NCBI GenBank assembly: GCA_002337605.1
Contig: DDGL01000010.1
Location: 62,001 to 126,000, forward strand
Direction: 5' to 3'
DNA length: 64,000 nucleotides
Source of the DNA: Flavobacteriaceae bacterium UBA1903
GTDB lineage: Bacteria; Bacteroidota; Bacteroidia; Flavobacteriales; Flavobacteriaceae
Part shown: positions 35,464 through 44,770 of the stretch, piece after piece
How positions within the stretch are numbered: the first letter of the stretch is position 1
How the letters are laid out: the number at the start of each line of letters is the position of its first letter
Notes under the pieces: model-generated
What the model saw: only the letters and a program-made list of their open reading frames with translations
What the model was told of the DNA's origin: nothing
Database searches by the model: none
Made by a program: the position numbers and the translations under genes

Positions 35464-37812
35464 ATGAACAAAACCTCCCACAACAAACTAGTTTCTTTTA
35501 TTTGGTCTATTGCAGACGATTGCCTTCGCGATGTATATGTTCGTGGAAAATACCGGGATGTCATTTTACCGATGATTGTTTTGCGCCGATTGGATGCACT
35601 TCTCGAACCCACCAAAGAAGCAGTGCTGGAAGAAGTGATCTTTCAAAAAGATGAGCTGAACTTCACCGAATTGGACGCGAAAGGCTTAACGGATGCCTCG
35701 GGTTATGTGTTTTATAATACTAGTAAATGGACACTTCAGCAATTAAAAGACACAGCAACCAATAGCGCACAGTTATTACAGGCCAATTTTGAAGATTACC
35801 TAAACGGTTTTAGCCCTAATGTCAAGGAGATTATTCAGAAGTTCAAATTACGGTCCCAAGTGGCGCACATGGCGAACAAAGATGTGCTTTTAGACGTTTT
35901 GGAAAAATTTACTTCGCCTTACATCAACCTTACTCCTTTTGAAAAGGAAGATCCAGAGGGTAGAAAACTTCCGGCCCTGTCAAATTTGGGAATGGGATAT
36001 GTTTTTGAAGAGCTTATCCGGAAATTCAACGAAGAAAACAATGAAGAAGCTGGTGAGCACTTTACCCCCCGTGAAGTTATTGATTTAATGACACACATCA
36101 TTTTCGACCCTATAAAAGACAACCTACCTCCAGTTATGACCATTTATGACCCGGCCTGTGGTAGTGGCGGAATGCTAACGGAAAGCCAGAATTTTATTAA
36201 AGATGAGGAAGGGAGCATACGCGCCCTGGGCGATGTGTATTTATTTGGCAAGGAAATTAATGATGAAACTTACGCGATCTGTAAGTCTGACATGATGATT
36301 AAAGGGAACGACCCTGCCAATATCCGCGTGGGTTCCACACTATCTACCGATGAATTTGCTGGCAAAAGTTTCGATTTTATGCTATCTAATCCGCCTTATG
36401 GAAAATCATGGAGCAGTGAGCAGAAATATATCAAAGACGGTAAAGATGTGATAGATGAGCGATTTAAGATACAACTATCCAATTACTGGGGGGTATCGGA
36501 AGATGTAGATGCCGTTCCGCGTTCTAGTGATGGTCAACTTTTGTTTTTAATGGAAATGGTTTCTAAAATGAAACCCCTTTCCCAAAGTGCCTCTGGTTCA
36601 CGTATTGCTTCGGTTCACAATGGTAGCAGCCTTTTTACTGGAGATGCGGGTGGTGGCGAAAGCAATATACGCCGCTATATAATTGAAAACGATTGGTTGG
36701 AAGCTATCGTTCAACTACCCAATAACCTGTTTTATAATACCGGTATCACGACTTATATTTGGTTACTGACCAATAACAAACCAGCACACCGAAAGGGAAC
36801 GGTTCAGCTTATTGATGCGGGTAAATTATTTAGGAAACTTCGTAAAAACCTTGGAAACAAAAACTGTGAATTAGCGCCTGAACATATAGATGAAATTGTT
36901 ACCTGTTATACTGAACTTTCTTCCCAAGAAAGTGAAGATGAAAATTCTCTTGCAGCACAGGTCTTTGACAATTCCGATTTTGGATATTATAAAGTAACCG
37001 TTGAACGACCTCAACGCCTTAAAGCCCAATTTACCACCGAACGCATCGAAACCTTGCGCTACCATAAATATTTGGAAGTACCGATGCAATATGCTTATCA
37101 GACCTATGGGGATGCTATTTATAGCAATCTTAAAGAATACAAGCAAGAAATCCTGGATTGGTGCGAAAAACAAGAACTAAATCTCTCTTCTGCCAATAAA
37201 AAGAAATTGACGCAAGAAGCGACGTGGAAAAAACACCTAAAGCAGGTGGAACTCGCCAAAAAATTACAGCCTCATTTTGCCGATGAAGTCTTTACCGATT
37301 TTAATGCGTTTACCAAAGAAGTGAACCGTATTATTAAGAGTGAAAAGTTGGACGCCTCGGCCAGCGAAAAGAAAGCAGTGTTGCAAGCCGTGAGTTGGTA
37401 TGATGCGGAAGCCGAAAAGGTAATAAAGAAAAAAGAAAAAATTAGTGGGGAAAAATTAACAAAATTATTGGCGCATTTAGGTTGTACCAGAGATCAATTG
37501 GCCGATTTTGGCTATTACGCGACCGCTAAGCAGGATGAGTATATAGTATACGAAACCGAAAGCGACCTTCGTGATACTGAAAATGTACCGTTAAAGAAAA
37601 ACATTCATGCGTACTTCTTGCGCGAAGTGCAGCCACATGGTCCTGAAGCTTGGATAAATCTTGATGTCACCAAAATTGGGTATGAGATTAGCTTTAATAA
37701 ATATTTTTATAAGCACACTCCGCTACGCAGTATAGAGGAAGTCGCAGCCGACATCTTAGAATTGGAACGACAAAGTGATGGTTTAATTTCAGAAATTTTA
37801 AACTTGGCATAA
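35464..37812 (+). CDS. hsdM: type I restriction-modification DNA methyltransferase subunit (HsdM)
   Basis: A 782-residue N6-adenine methyltransferase. The N-terminal helical domain (about 1-160) begins LVSFIWSIADDCLRDVYVRGKYRDVILPMIVLRRLDALLE. The catalytic domain has the SAM motif DPACGSGGM (about 229-237) and NPPYG (about 309-313). It is much longer than the usual roughly 500-residue HsdM: after the methylase domain (ending near 540) it carries a charged, Lys/Glu-rich helical extension of about 240 residues. The HsdS start codon overlaps its stop by one base. It methylates the recognition sequence and is the core of the restriction complex. Confidence 0.93.
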   Translation: MNKTSHNKLVSFIWSIADDCLRDVYVRGKYRDVILPMIVLRRLDALLEPTKEAVLEEVIFQKDELNFTELDAKGLTDASGYVFYNTSKWTLQQLKDTATNSAQLLQANFEDYLNGFSPNVKEIIQKFKLRSQVAHMANKDVLLDVLEKFTSPYINLTPFEKEDPEGRKLPALSNLGMGYVFEELIRKFNEENNEEAGEHFTPREVIDLMTHIIFDPIKDNLPPVMTIYDPACGSGGMLTESQNFIKDEEGSIRALGDVYLFGKEINDETYAICKSDMMIKGNDPANIRVGSTLSTDEFAGKSFDFMLSNPPYGKSWSSEQKYIKDGKDVIDERFKIQLSNYWGVSEDVDAVPRSSDGQLLFLMEMVSKMKPLSQSASGSRIASVHNGSSLFTGDAGGGESNIRRYIIENDWLEAIVQLPNNLFYNTGITTYIWLLTNNKPAHRKGTVQLIDAGKLFRKLRKNLGNKNCELAPEHIDEIVTCYTELSSQESEDENSLAAQVFDNSDFGYYKVTVERPQRLKAQFTTERIETLRYHKYLEVPMQYAYQTYGDAIYSNLKEYKQEILDWCEKQELNLSSANKKKLTQEATWKKHLKQVELAKKLQPHFADEVFTDFNAFTKEVNRIIKSEKLDASASEKKAVLQAVSWYDAEAEKVIKKKEKISGEKLTKLLAHLGCTRDQLADFGYYATAKQDEYIVYETESDLRDTENVPLKKNIHAYFLREVQPHGPEAWINLDVTKIGYEISFNKYFYKHTPLRSIEEVAADILELERQSDGLISEILNLA

Positions 37813-39065
37813 TGGTAGAAGTCGAAGCTAAACTAGCACAATACGGGCAGTATAAGGACTCTGGCGTAGAATGGTTGGGCGAGATTCCAATGCATTGGAG
37901 TTTAGAAAGATTAGGTTCAATCTTAAATCCGGTATCTTCCAAAAATCACCCAAATGAAACATTACTCTCTATTACTCGAGAACAAGGTGTAATAATTAGA
38001 GACATTGAAAATGAAGATGAAAACCATAATTACATTCCCGATGATTTATCCGGTTATAAATTATTGAAAGAAGGACATTTTGGGATGAATAAAATGAAGG
38101 CTTGGCAAGGCTCATATGGAGTTTCTAACCAAACAGGAATTGTTAGTCCAGCATATTTTACGTTTGAATTCACAAAAGAAATACATCCACGTTTCTTTCA
38201 TTTAGCAATAAGAAGTAACTTATATATCTCTTTTTTTGGATCTGCCTCTGATGGAGTTAGAATTGGTCAATGGGATTTATCGAAAGACAGAATGAAAATG
38301 ATTCCTTTTGCCACCCCACCCCTCCAAGAGCAAACTGCCATCGCCCAATTTTTAGACGATAAAACCACCAAAATAGATGAAGCCATTATCATAAAACAGA
38401 AACAAATAAGCTTGCTTAAAGAACATAAACAAATACTCATTCACAAAGCAGTTACACAAGGTTTAAACACAAATGTAAGATTGAAGGATTCTGGTGTGGA
38501 ATGGATTGGTGAGATTCCTGTACATTGGGAGGTGAAGCGGTTTAAATTTTTATGTGATATTACCACCGGATCAAAGAATACTCAGGACAAAGTTGAAAAT
38601 GGGCTGTATCCTTTTTATGTGAGGTCACAAACTCCTGAAAAAATCAACACTTATACTTTTGATGGAGAAGCAATACTTACAGCTGGAGATGGAGCAGGTG
38701 TTGGCAAAGTATTTCATTATATAAATGAAAAATTTGATTTTCATCAAAGGGTTTATAAGTTCAGTAATTTCAAAAGTATAAAAGGGAAATTACTATTTTA
38801 TTTTTTAAGAAGTAATTTTCATAGCGTGGCTTTAAATGGTGAAGCAAAATCAACTGTTGACAGTTTACGTTTGCCATTAGTTCAAAACTTTATGGTAACA
38901 GTTCCGCCTCAAAATGAACAAATTGAAATTATAAACAAAATAGAAACCGCTTCCCAAAAAATAGAAACTGCTATTAGCTTAAAACAGCAGGAAATAGATA
39001 AATTAAAAGAGTATAAGAGTAGTTTAATAAATGGGGTTGTAACTGGGAAGGTTAGGGTATGTTAA
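37812..39065 (+). CDS. hsdS: type I restriction specificity subunit (HsdS)
   Basis: Encodes 417 residues with two target-recognition domains. Each begins with the same type of segment: KDSGVEWLGEIPMHWSLERL near residue 15 and KDSGVEWIGEIPVHWEVKRF near residue 225. Both domains end with a conserved coiled coil (LQEQTAIAQFLDDKTTKIDEAI; PPQNEQIEIINKIETASQKIETAI). The two recognition domains differ in sequence, so a bipartite asymmetric target is expected; the DNA sequence recognised cannot be read off. Stop and next start are separated by a single base. Confidence 0.92.
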   Translation: MVEVEAKLAQYGQYKDSGVEWLGEIPMHWSLERLGSILNPVSSKNHPNETLLSITREQGVIIRDIENEDENHNYIPDDLSGYKLLKEGHFGMNKMKAWQGSYGVSNQTGIVSPAYFTFEFTKEIHPRFFHLAIRSNLYISFFGSASDGVRIGQWDLSKDRMKMIPFATPPLQEQTAIAQFLDDKTTKIDEAIIIKQKQISLLKEHKQILIHKAVTQGLNTNVRLKDSGVEWIGEIPVHWEVKRFKFLCDITTGSKNTQDKVENGLYPFYVRSQTPEKINTYTFDGEAILTAGDGAGVGKVFHYINEKFDFHQRVYKFSNFKSIKGKLLFYFLRSNFHSVALNGEAKSTVDSLRLPLVQNFMVTVPPQNEQIEIINKIETASQKIETAISLKQQEIDKLKEYKSSLINGVVTGKVRVC

Positions 39066-39066
39066 A

Positions 39067-39942
39067 ATGACAGAAGCAGAACAAAACTTAATAAATTCAG
39101 GAAGATGTATTTTATTCGAAAGAATAGCAAGTGAAGTTTGGAATAGAATTATTAGAGCTCATGATGTAAATGTTAATTTACGAGAGGAAGGAGTTACCTA
39201 TGATATTCTAGTTGATATTTTGCGATTCAGCAAATACCATAGTGGAAATTTTGATGTGTATGCAAAACCTGGTTACGACGAGAATAAATATGGTAGTGAT
39301 ATAGATGTATTTGTAGAAACATCTAAAAATCAATACCGTTGGTTTGCATTACAAGCTAAGATTTTAAAGAGCAATAACAGATATAACACATTAAGAGATG
39401 GATACAGTACTACTAATCCATCATATCAATGGGATAAATTAAAATTATTAGAAGGAGTAAGTGGTTGCAGAGCCTATTATCTACTTTATAACGGAAAACC
39501 AAGGTCAAAAGATTATGTTTTTAATATAACCGATCATTGCAGTAGACCTTATACAGAAGATCAGTTAGGTTGTTCATTAGTTTCGGTTCAAGTTATTGAA
39601 AGATTAGGTCTAAAACGTAATGTAAGAGGAACAAGATATGTAAACCCGACTTATGAAGATATTCATCCAAATGATAGTGAACCTTGGAGGACTTTAGTTT
39701 GCTGCATGTTGGATAAAGCGCAAGTTACATTATATGAAAAAGCAGAAATTAGCAACTATAACTCTAAGTTTAAGCCGATTTCAGAAATATCTTTATCAGA
39801 AGATATTCAAGATTACGAAGTAGATAAGGAGCCAAGTGATGACTTCAATGAGAATACCGATAATCGAATAGCTGTAGCTTCTATGAAAGCAGATTGGAAT
39901 CCAACTTTTAAAATAGTAATAAATAGGTCTGATAGTTATTAA
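39067..39942 (+). CDS. candidate PD-(D/E)xK-type protein (DUF6615-like), restriction operon accessory
   Basis: Encodes 291 residues. The central part has GSDIDVFVE (about 77-85) and, 12 residues on, WFALQAKIL (about 93-101), an acidic-residue ... Gln-x-Lys arrangement that resembles PD-(D/E)xK nuclease cores. The surrounding pattern resembles the poorly described DUF6615 family, but I cannot confirm that. The last 70 residues are acidic and probably disordered. It begins one base after hsdS, so it is certainly part of the restriction operon. It might cleave DNA or RNA when the system is triggered; this is inference. Confidence 0.55.
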   Translation: MTEAEQNLINSGRCILFERIASEVWNRIIRAHDVNVNLREEGVTYDILVDILRFSKYHSGNFDVYAKPGYDENKYGSDIDVFVETSKNQYRWFALQAKILKSNNRYNTLRDGYSTTNPSYQWDKLKLLEGVSGCRAYYLLYNGKPRSKDYVFNITDHCSRPYTEDQLGCSLVSVQVIERLGLKRNVRGTRYVNPTYEDIHPNDSEPWRTLVCCMLDKAQVTLYEKAEISNYNSKFKPISEISLSEDIQDYEVDKEPSDDFNENTDNRIAVASMKADWNPTFKIVINRSDSY

Positions 39943-40006
39943 GTTAGATTCTATAAAACGAATGATAAAGAAAAAAAGTGAAATACGTTTTTAATTATAG
40001 AAAGTT

Positions 40007-41041
40007 ATGATAGATAGATTAACTGTTTTTATATCCTATTCTTGGGATAGTCCAGAACACAAAGATTGGGTTTTGAAGCTTGCTAACTATTTAACGGAAA
40101 AAGCGGGCTGTAATGTTCTTCTTGATCAATACGATTTAGCGGCTGGAAAGGAGTTAACTCATTTTATGGAAAATGGGTTGGAGAAAGCGGATAAAGTAAT
40201 TATCATACTTACTGAAGATTATAAAAAGAGAGCTGATAACAGGCAAGGTGGAACTGGCTTTGAATACTCTTTAATTTCTCAGGGGTTATACGATTTACAA
40301 GCTAAAAACAATAAATTCATTCCAATTTTAAGGCAAGGAACAAAAGAAACAAGTGCACCTATTTATTTAGCTACGAAGATTTATCATTCTATGAAGGATG
40401 ATTTAAAATTTGAAATTGATGCCTTTGCATTAAGCAGGGAAATTTATGAAAAACCTGAAGTAGTGAGGCCTGAACTTGGAGATAGACCTGACTTTAACGA
40501 TCCTGATTATGACCCAATAGTAGCCGTTGCAAATGAATTGAGCAGTAAAGAAAGTATTAATCGAGAGCTAGATAACCTCCTTGATTCTGTTGAGGGTGTA
40601 ATGTTGGCAAGAAAAGAGATTGATTTTTTGTTTTCTACATTATCCAAAAAAGCGGAGGAGTACAATGAAAAAACGGATTTTAATTTCAAAGTTGAAAAGA
40701 ACCCAAGGGAAACTTCTTCATTGGTGATGTCTCTTGGTTATACGGTAACTTTTGAATCTCATATTAATGCTCGAAATACTGTTAGATATTCAGAATTAGT
40801 TGTAAAAATGTGGAACGGTTATACCCCAATAAATCAACATAGCTCATTTCATTTTCCAAGTGATCGACCTAAACTAAAAGCAGAAATGAAATACACAGTT
40901 GATTTCAAACCAGAAAAGCAAGTTGTGTGGCGAGTAGACGAAAGTTTAACAATTAAATCAAAAGAATTGATTCAAGATGCTTTTGTTTTTATAATGCAAA
41001 GTATTCAGGATGAAAAAGAAAGAAAATTTAGAAAGGACTAG
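40007..41041 (+). CDS. SEFIR (TIR-like) domain protein
   Basis: Encodes 344 residues. Residues about 3-150 match the SEFIR/TIR fold: LTVFISYSWDSPEHKDWVLKLANYL as strand A and helix A, then VLLDQYDLAAGKEL, MENGLEKADKVIIILTEDYKKRA and GGTGFEYSLISQGLYD. The Glu in GFEYS (about residue 86) is placed where TIR-type NADases have their catalytic glutamate. The C-terminal 190 residues (from NRELDNLLDSVEG) belong to no family I recognise and could be the sensing or partner-binding part. In bacteria TIR-like domains often deplete NAD or signal in antiviral defence. It is followed by 3 bp and the DUF3883 gene. Confidence 0.82.
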   Translation: MIDRLTVFISYSWDSPEHKDWVLKLANYLTEKAGCNVLLDQYDLAAGKELTHFMENGLEKADKVIIILTEDYKKRADNRQGGTGFEYSLISQGLYDLQAKNNKFIPILRQGTKETSAPIYLATKIYHSMKDDLKFEIDAFALSREIYEKPEVVRPELGDRPDFNDPDYDPIVAVANELSSKESINRELDNLLDSVEGVMLARKEIDFLFSTLSKKAEEYNEKTDFNFKVEKNPRETSSLVMSLGYTVTFESHINARNTVRYSELVVKMWNGYTPINQHSSFHFPSDRPKLKAEMKYTVDFKPEKQVVWRVDESLTIKSKELIQDAFVFIMQSIQDEKERKFRKD

Positions 41042-41044
41042 GGA

Positions 41045-42244
41045 ATGAAGCGCTGGATTATAGAGAATTATGTGGAATCTTATAAGGAAAACTTCGATAA
41101 AGTCAACGAAGAGGAATTATACAAGTGGAAAGCCATAAAGCAGTTTCAAGATAATTGGAATATTGAAGCCAATGATTTCTCAGAAATGCTAAAGGAAAGT
41201 TTACGGCTGACTAAAAATCTTTTAGGTTCAGGAAATTACTATCCAAGGAGAGTAATAAATAAAATAGCAAAGGCAGATCCACGAAGGACAAAAGCATTAT
41301 TGGATATTTTGTTTAATGAAGAGCTTGATCTTAAATATCGTTTTGACCAATTCAAAACAGGAACTAAGGCATTGGTTAAAGCGCATGTGAAGCAGGGTAA
41401 CCCTTATCAAGATGACCGTGCACTTATGGTGTATCTCAGTTTAAGATATCCAGAAAGATATCATTTGTATAAGTACACAATGTTTAAAGACTTTACACTT
41501 CATATGGATATTCCCTACAAAGTTGTTGCTGGGCGTTTTAGTAATGTGCTTAAATTTCAAGATGTATGCTTACAATTAAAAGAAATTTTGGTAAATGATG
41601 ATGTTTTGTTAAAACTACATCACGATAGATTGGGAGAAGATTGTTATCAAGACCCAAACTATTCAATATTAGTGCAAGATTTTATATATGCTTGTGTAAA
41701 GCATTTACAGAAGATAGAAGTTGTAGAAGAACAAAATCACTTATTTAAAGAAGAATTTTTTGAATTTCAAGATTTCATTGTAGAAGTTTCCGAATCTAAT
41801 TTTAAAGGAGGAAAAGTTGATCATTTAAAGAAACAAGTACAAAACAGAATTATAGGAAGAGCAGGAGAAGATTATGTTCTTAAAAATGAAATTAATAAGT
41901 TAAAAATGCGAAGAGTAAAAGATATTTACTCAAAAGTTATTCATACATCAGTGGTTGAAGGTGACGGGAAGGGCTATGATATACAATCTGTTGATGATAA
42001 TGGTAATATTATTTTTATTGAAGTAAAGGCTACCACAGGAGCCTTTAATAGTCCATTTTATATCACTAGAACGGAACTCGAATGCAGTAGAATTAACCCT
42101 AAAAATTACAGGCTATATAGGATTTACGAATTCAATAAAAAGAAAAATCAGGGCAAATTAAAAATTTTTAAGGGTTGCATAGAGCCTTTCTGCAAACAAC
42201 CAGAAAATTATAAGGTTAAGCTCAATAGTAATACTAAAAAATAA
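41045..42244 (+). CDS. DUF3883-domain protein
   Basis: Encodes 399 residues. The N-terminal 265 residues are helical and unrecognised. Residues about 270-390 form a DUF3883 domain, GRAGEDYVLKNEINKLKMRRVKDIYSKVIHTS..GDGKGYDIQS......FIEVKATTG, with the Asp ... Glu-x-Lys signature of PD-(D/E)xK-like proteins. DUF3883 occurs often in restriction and defence proteins near helicases and nucleases; its activity is not proven. Two bases separate it from the downstream gene. Confidence 0.75.
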   Translation: MKRWIIENYVESYKENFDKVNEEELYKWKAIKQFQDNWNIEANDFSEMLKESLRLTKNLLGSGNYYPRRVINKIAKADPRRTKALLDILFNEELDLKYRFDQFKTGTKALVKAHVKQGNPYQDDRALMVYLSLRYPERYHLYKYTMFKDFTLHMDIPYKVVAGRFSNVLKFQDVCLQLKEILVNDDVLLKLHHDRLGEDCYQDPNYSILVQDFIYACVKHLQKIEVVEEQNHLFKEEFFEFQDFIVEVSESNFKGGKVDHLKKQVQNRIIGRAGEDYVLKNEINKLKMRRVKDIYSKVIHTSVVEGDGKGYDIQSVDDNGNIIFIEVKATTGAFNSPFYITRTELECSRINPKNYRLYRIYEFNKKKNQGKLKIFKGCIEPFCKQPENYKVKLNSNTKK

Positions 42245-42245
42245 A

Positions 42246-42836
42246 ATGAAACAAAAAGATATAGATGTATTCTACAATTGTTTAGATTGTGGTGATAGGA
42301 AAAAGTTCGAAGAACTTCTGAAAAAATATTTAGAAAAAACAGATAATAAAGAAGCTAGCGAAGATTTAGCAATGTTGTTTCTTCACGAATATACTTTACA
42401 AAAGGCAGATTACTTAGCTGCATTTTTAGAGATTATCTTTAAAGCTAAAAAAGAGCTTGCATTGGTGAATATGCCTGAAAACCCATTTTTCAAATTATCT
42501 ATAATCCGTGGGTCTACAGATCTTTTTGAGTGCTATATGGAGGAGGGGATTAATGAATTTTTAGAAACTTTGAACAGAAAAGAACGTAAAAAATATTTCG
42601 ATGAACTCTTAAAAGTAGCTGCCCATTATAATGCCAAATTTTTAAATGAATATAAAGTACAGATAAAAGGTATGCACTATAATGGAGGTATCAATCACGA
42701 TACCGATGGAAGACTTTTAAACATTCATAAAGAAGATTTTGAAATGATGCAGGATATGGTTGATAAGTACAATACCATTGTTGGTAGGAGAGATATTATG
42801 ACATTATTGATGAAGGAGGTTGGGATGATTTCTTAG
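42246..42836 (+). CDS. hypothetical protein in the restriction operon
   Basis: Encodes 196 residues of mostly helical, charged sequence. The pattern of paired helices (DVFYNCLDCGDRKKFEELLKKYLEK; PFFKLSIIRGSTDLFECYMEEGINEF) hints at ankyrin-like or immunity-type helical repeats, but no family can be named. Its place between the DUF3883 gene and the DUF262 gene, with a 1-bp gap upstream, shows it belongs to the operon. Confidence 0.65.
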   Translation: MKQKDIDVFYNCLDCGDRKKFEELLKKYLEKTDNKEASEDLAMLFLHEYTLQKADYLAAFLEIIFKAKKELALVNMPENPFFKLSIIRGSTDLFECYMEEGINEFLETLNRKERKKYFDELLKVAAHYNAKFLNEYKVQIKGMHYNGGINHDTDGRLLNIHKEDFEMMQDMVDKYNTIVGRRDIMTLLMKEVGMIS

Positions 42837-42890
42837 AATCGTTAGAATGCCCTTAAAGAATTAAAAAATAATTAAATTTTTAAACTAGTA

Positions 42891-44741
42891 ATGAGCAAAA
42901 TAGAAAACAAAATTGAAGCTTCTGACGAAAATATCAATGATTTACTAAAAGACAAAAAATTCTTTATCGATTATTTTCAACGGGAATACCGCTGGCAAGA
43001 AAAACATATGGTTGCTCTTGTAGAAGATCTTACCACTGCTTTTTTTAAGTCCTATAAATCAGGCGATGCCCGGTCAGAAGTGGCAAATTATCAAAGCTAT
43101 TATTTGGGTCCAGTTGTATTTAGTGTAGCAGACGGCAAAAATTCAATTATAGATGGGCAACAACGTATTACATCTATCACACTATTTTTAATTTATTTAA
43201 ACCACTTGCAAAGTGAAAGTGATAACCAAGTAAGTATTTCTAATCTTGTCTTTTCAGAAAAATATGGTGAAAAATCGTTTAACATGACCGATGAAGATCG
43301 GCAAGAAGTTTTAAAAGGGCTTTATGATATTGGTGCATATAAACTTAGCGAAGATGAGGATGATGAAACTGTAAAAAATATTGTTAGCCGTTATAACGAT
43401 ATTCACGATGTCTTTCCAGAAGAATTAACAAATGGTGCATTACCCTATTTTATCGATTGGTTTATAGGTAACGTGATTTTGGTAAAAATTACAGCATATT
43501 CAGACGAAAACGCCTACACTATCTTTGAAACAATGAATGATAGGGGAATGAATTTGACCTCAACAGAAATGTTAAAGGGATATGTACTTTCAAGAATTTC
43601 AAATAGAATACAACGAAATGAGATCAACGAACTTTGGAAAGAACATATAAAAACTTTGCACGAAAGAGAAGATACGGCAGATTTAGATTTCTTTAAAGCT
43701 TGGTTTCGCGCAAAGTTTGCAATTTCAGTAAGAGCAAGGAAAGCAGATTCAGAAAATGAGGATTATGAGCAAATTGGTACACGCTTTCACGATTGGTTTA
43801 AGGACAACCACGATGTAAAAGTGGGATTGACCAAAGCTGAAAACTTTTATGAATTTTTCAAGCAGGAATTTGACTTTGCCGTTAAATCATTTAATTTTAT
43901 TTGGGAAAAGATGGCAAACTACGATTCAAAATACCCGAGCCTATATTACATTAATAATTGGGGAATTGCTAATTCAATTCAAGATGCAATGTTGTTGGCA
44001 CCGCTTTTATCGTCGGACGATAAAGATGTTATTAGTCAAAAATTAGAATTAGTAGCACGGTTTATTGAAACTTTTACGGTGAGGCGGGCAGTCAATTTTA
44101 AAAAATTTGGTTCTTCATCTATACAATATACATTTTTCAACATCATTAAAAATATAAGGAATCTTGAATTATCAGATTTAAAAGAGGAATTGAAAAGAGA
44201 AGCTGAAACCATTGAATACACTTTTGCTGGAGTTGAAAAATTTAGATTGCATCAACAAAACAGAAAGTTTGTAAAACATTTACTATCTAGAATTACTGCC
44301 TATGTCGATAATAAAGTGGGAAAAAGTTCTAATTATGAAACCTACTATAACCCAAGTGGTAAAAAATATGAGATTGAACATCTTTGGAGTGACCATTTTG
44401 ATGAGCACAGAGATGAGTTTGACCAAGAACGCGATTTTGATGAAGTAAGAAATAATATTGGCGCATTGGTTTTGCTTCCAAATGGTACGAACCAATCATT
44501 TAATAGTGATATTTATGACGATAAATTACCCCATTATTTAAAAGAAAACACTTATGCCCAAACATTGCATCCAGATTTTTATCTTAAAAACCCAAACTTC
44601 AAGAACAGCGATTTAAAAGCAATTAATTTTGAACCTCATACTAATTTAAAATTGAGTAATATTGAGCAAAGAGCAAGTGTTGTAGAGCAATTATGTGAAG
44701 ATATTTGGTCTACAGATTTTTTCCAGACACCCAATGATTAA
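42891..44741 (+). CDS. DUF262/DUF1524 protein, GmrSD-like type IV restriction enzyme
   Basis: Encodes 616 residues. The N-terminal DUF262 part has FFIDYFQREYRWQEKHMVALVEDL and the signature IIDGQQRITSITLFL (about 85-100). The C-terminal DUF1524 part has the HNH pattern: YEIEHLWSDHFDEHRD near 494, NNIGALVLLPNGTNQSFN near 520-540 and DDKLPHYL near 543. GmrS/GmrD fused in one chain is the usual layout of type IV enzymes that use NTP hydrolysis to cleave modified (often glucosylated hydroxymethyl-cytosine) DNA. Here it sits inside a type I operon, complementing restriction of unmodified DNA. About 54 bp precede its start. Confidence 0.85.
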   Translation: MSKIENKIEASDENINDLLKDKKFFIDYFQREYRWQEKHMVALVEDLTTAFFKSYKSGDARSEVANYQSYYLGPVVFSVADGKNSIIDGQQRITSITLFLIYLNHLQSESDNQVSISNLVFSEKYGEKSFNMTDEDRQEVLKGLYDIGAYKLSEDEDDETVKNIVSRYNDIHDVFPEELTNGALPYFIDWFIGNVILVKITAYSDENAYTIFETMNDRGMNLTSTEMLKGYVLSRISNRIQRNEINELWKEHIKTLHEREDTADLDFFKAWFRAKFAISVRARKADSENEDYEQIGTRFHDWFKDNHDVKVGLTKAENFYEFFKQEFDFAVKSFNFIWEKMANYDSKYPSLYYINNWGIANSIQDAMLLAPLLSSDDKDVISQKLELVARFIETFTVRRAVNFKKFGSSSIQYTFFNIIKNIRNLELSDLKEELKREAETIEYTFAGVEKFRLHQQNRKFVKHLLSRITAYVDNKVGKSSNYETYYNPSGKKYEIEHLWSDHFDEHRDEFDQERDFDEVRNNIGALVLLPNGTNQSFNSDIYDDKLPHYLKENTYAQTLHPDFYLKNPNFKNSDLKAINFEPHTNLKLSNIEQRASVVEQLCEDIWSTDFFQTPND

Positions 44742-44770
44742 TAATTTTAATTTTTACCAAAATATTTATA

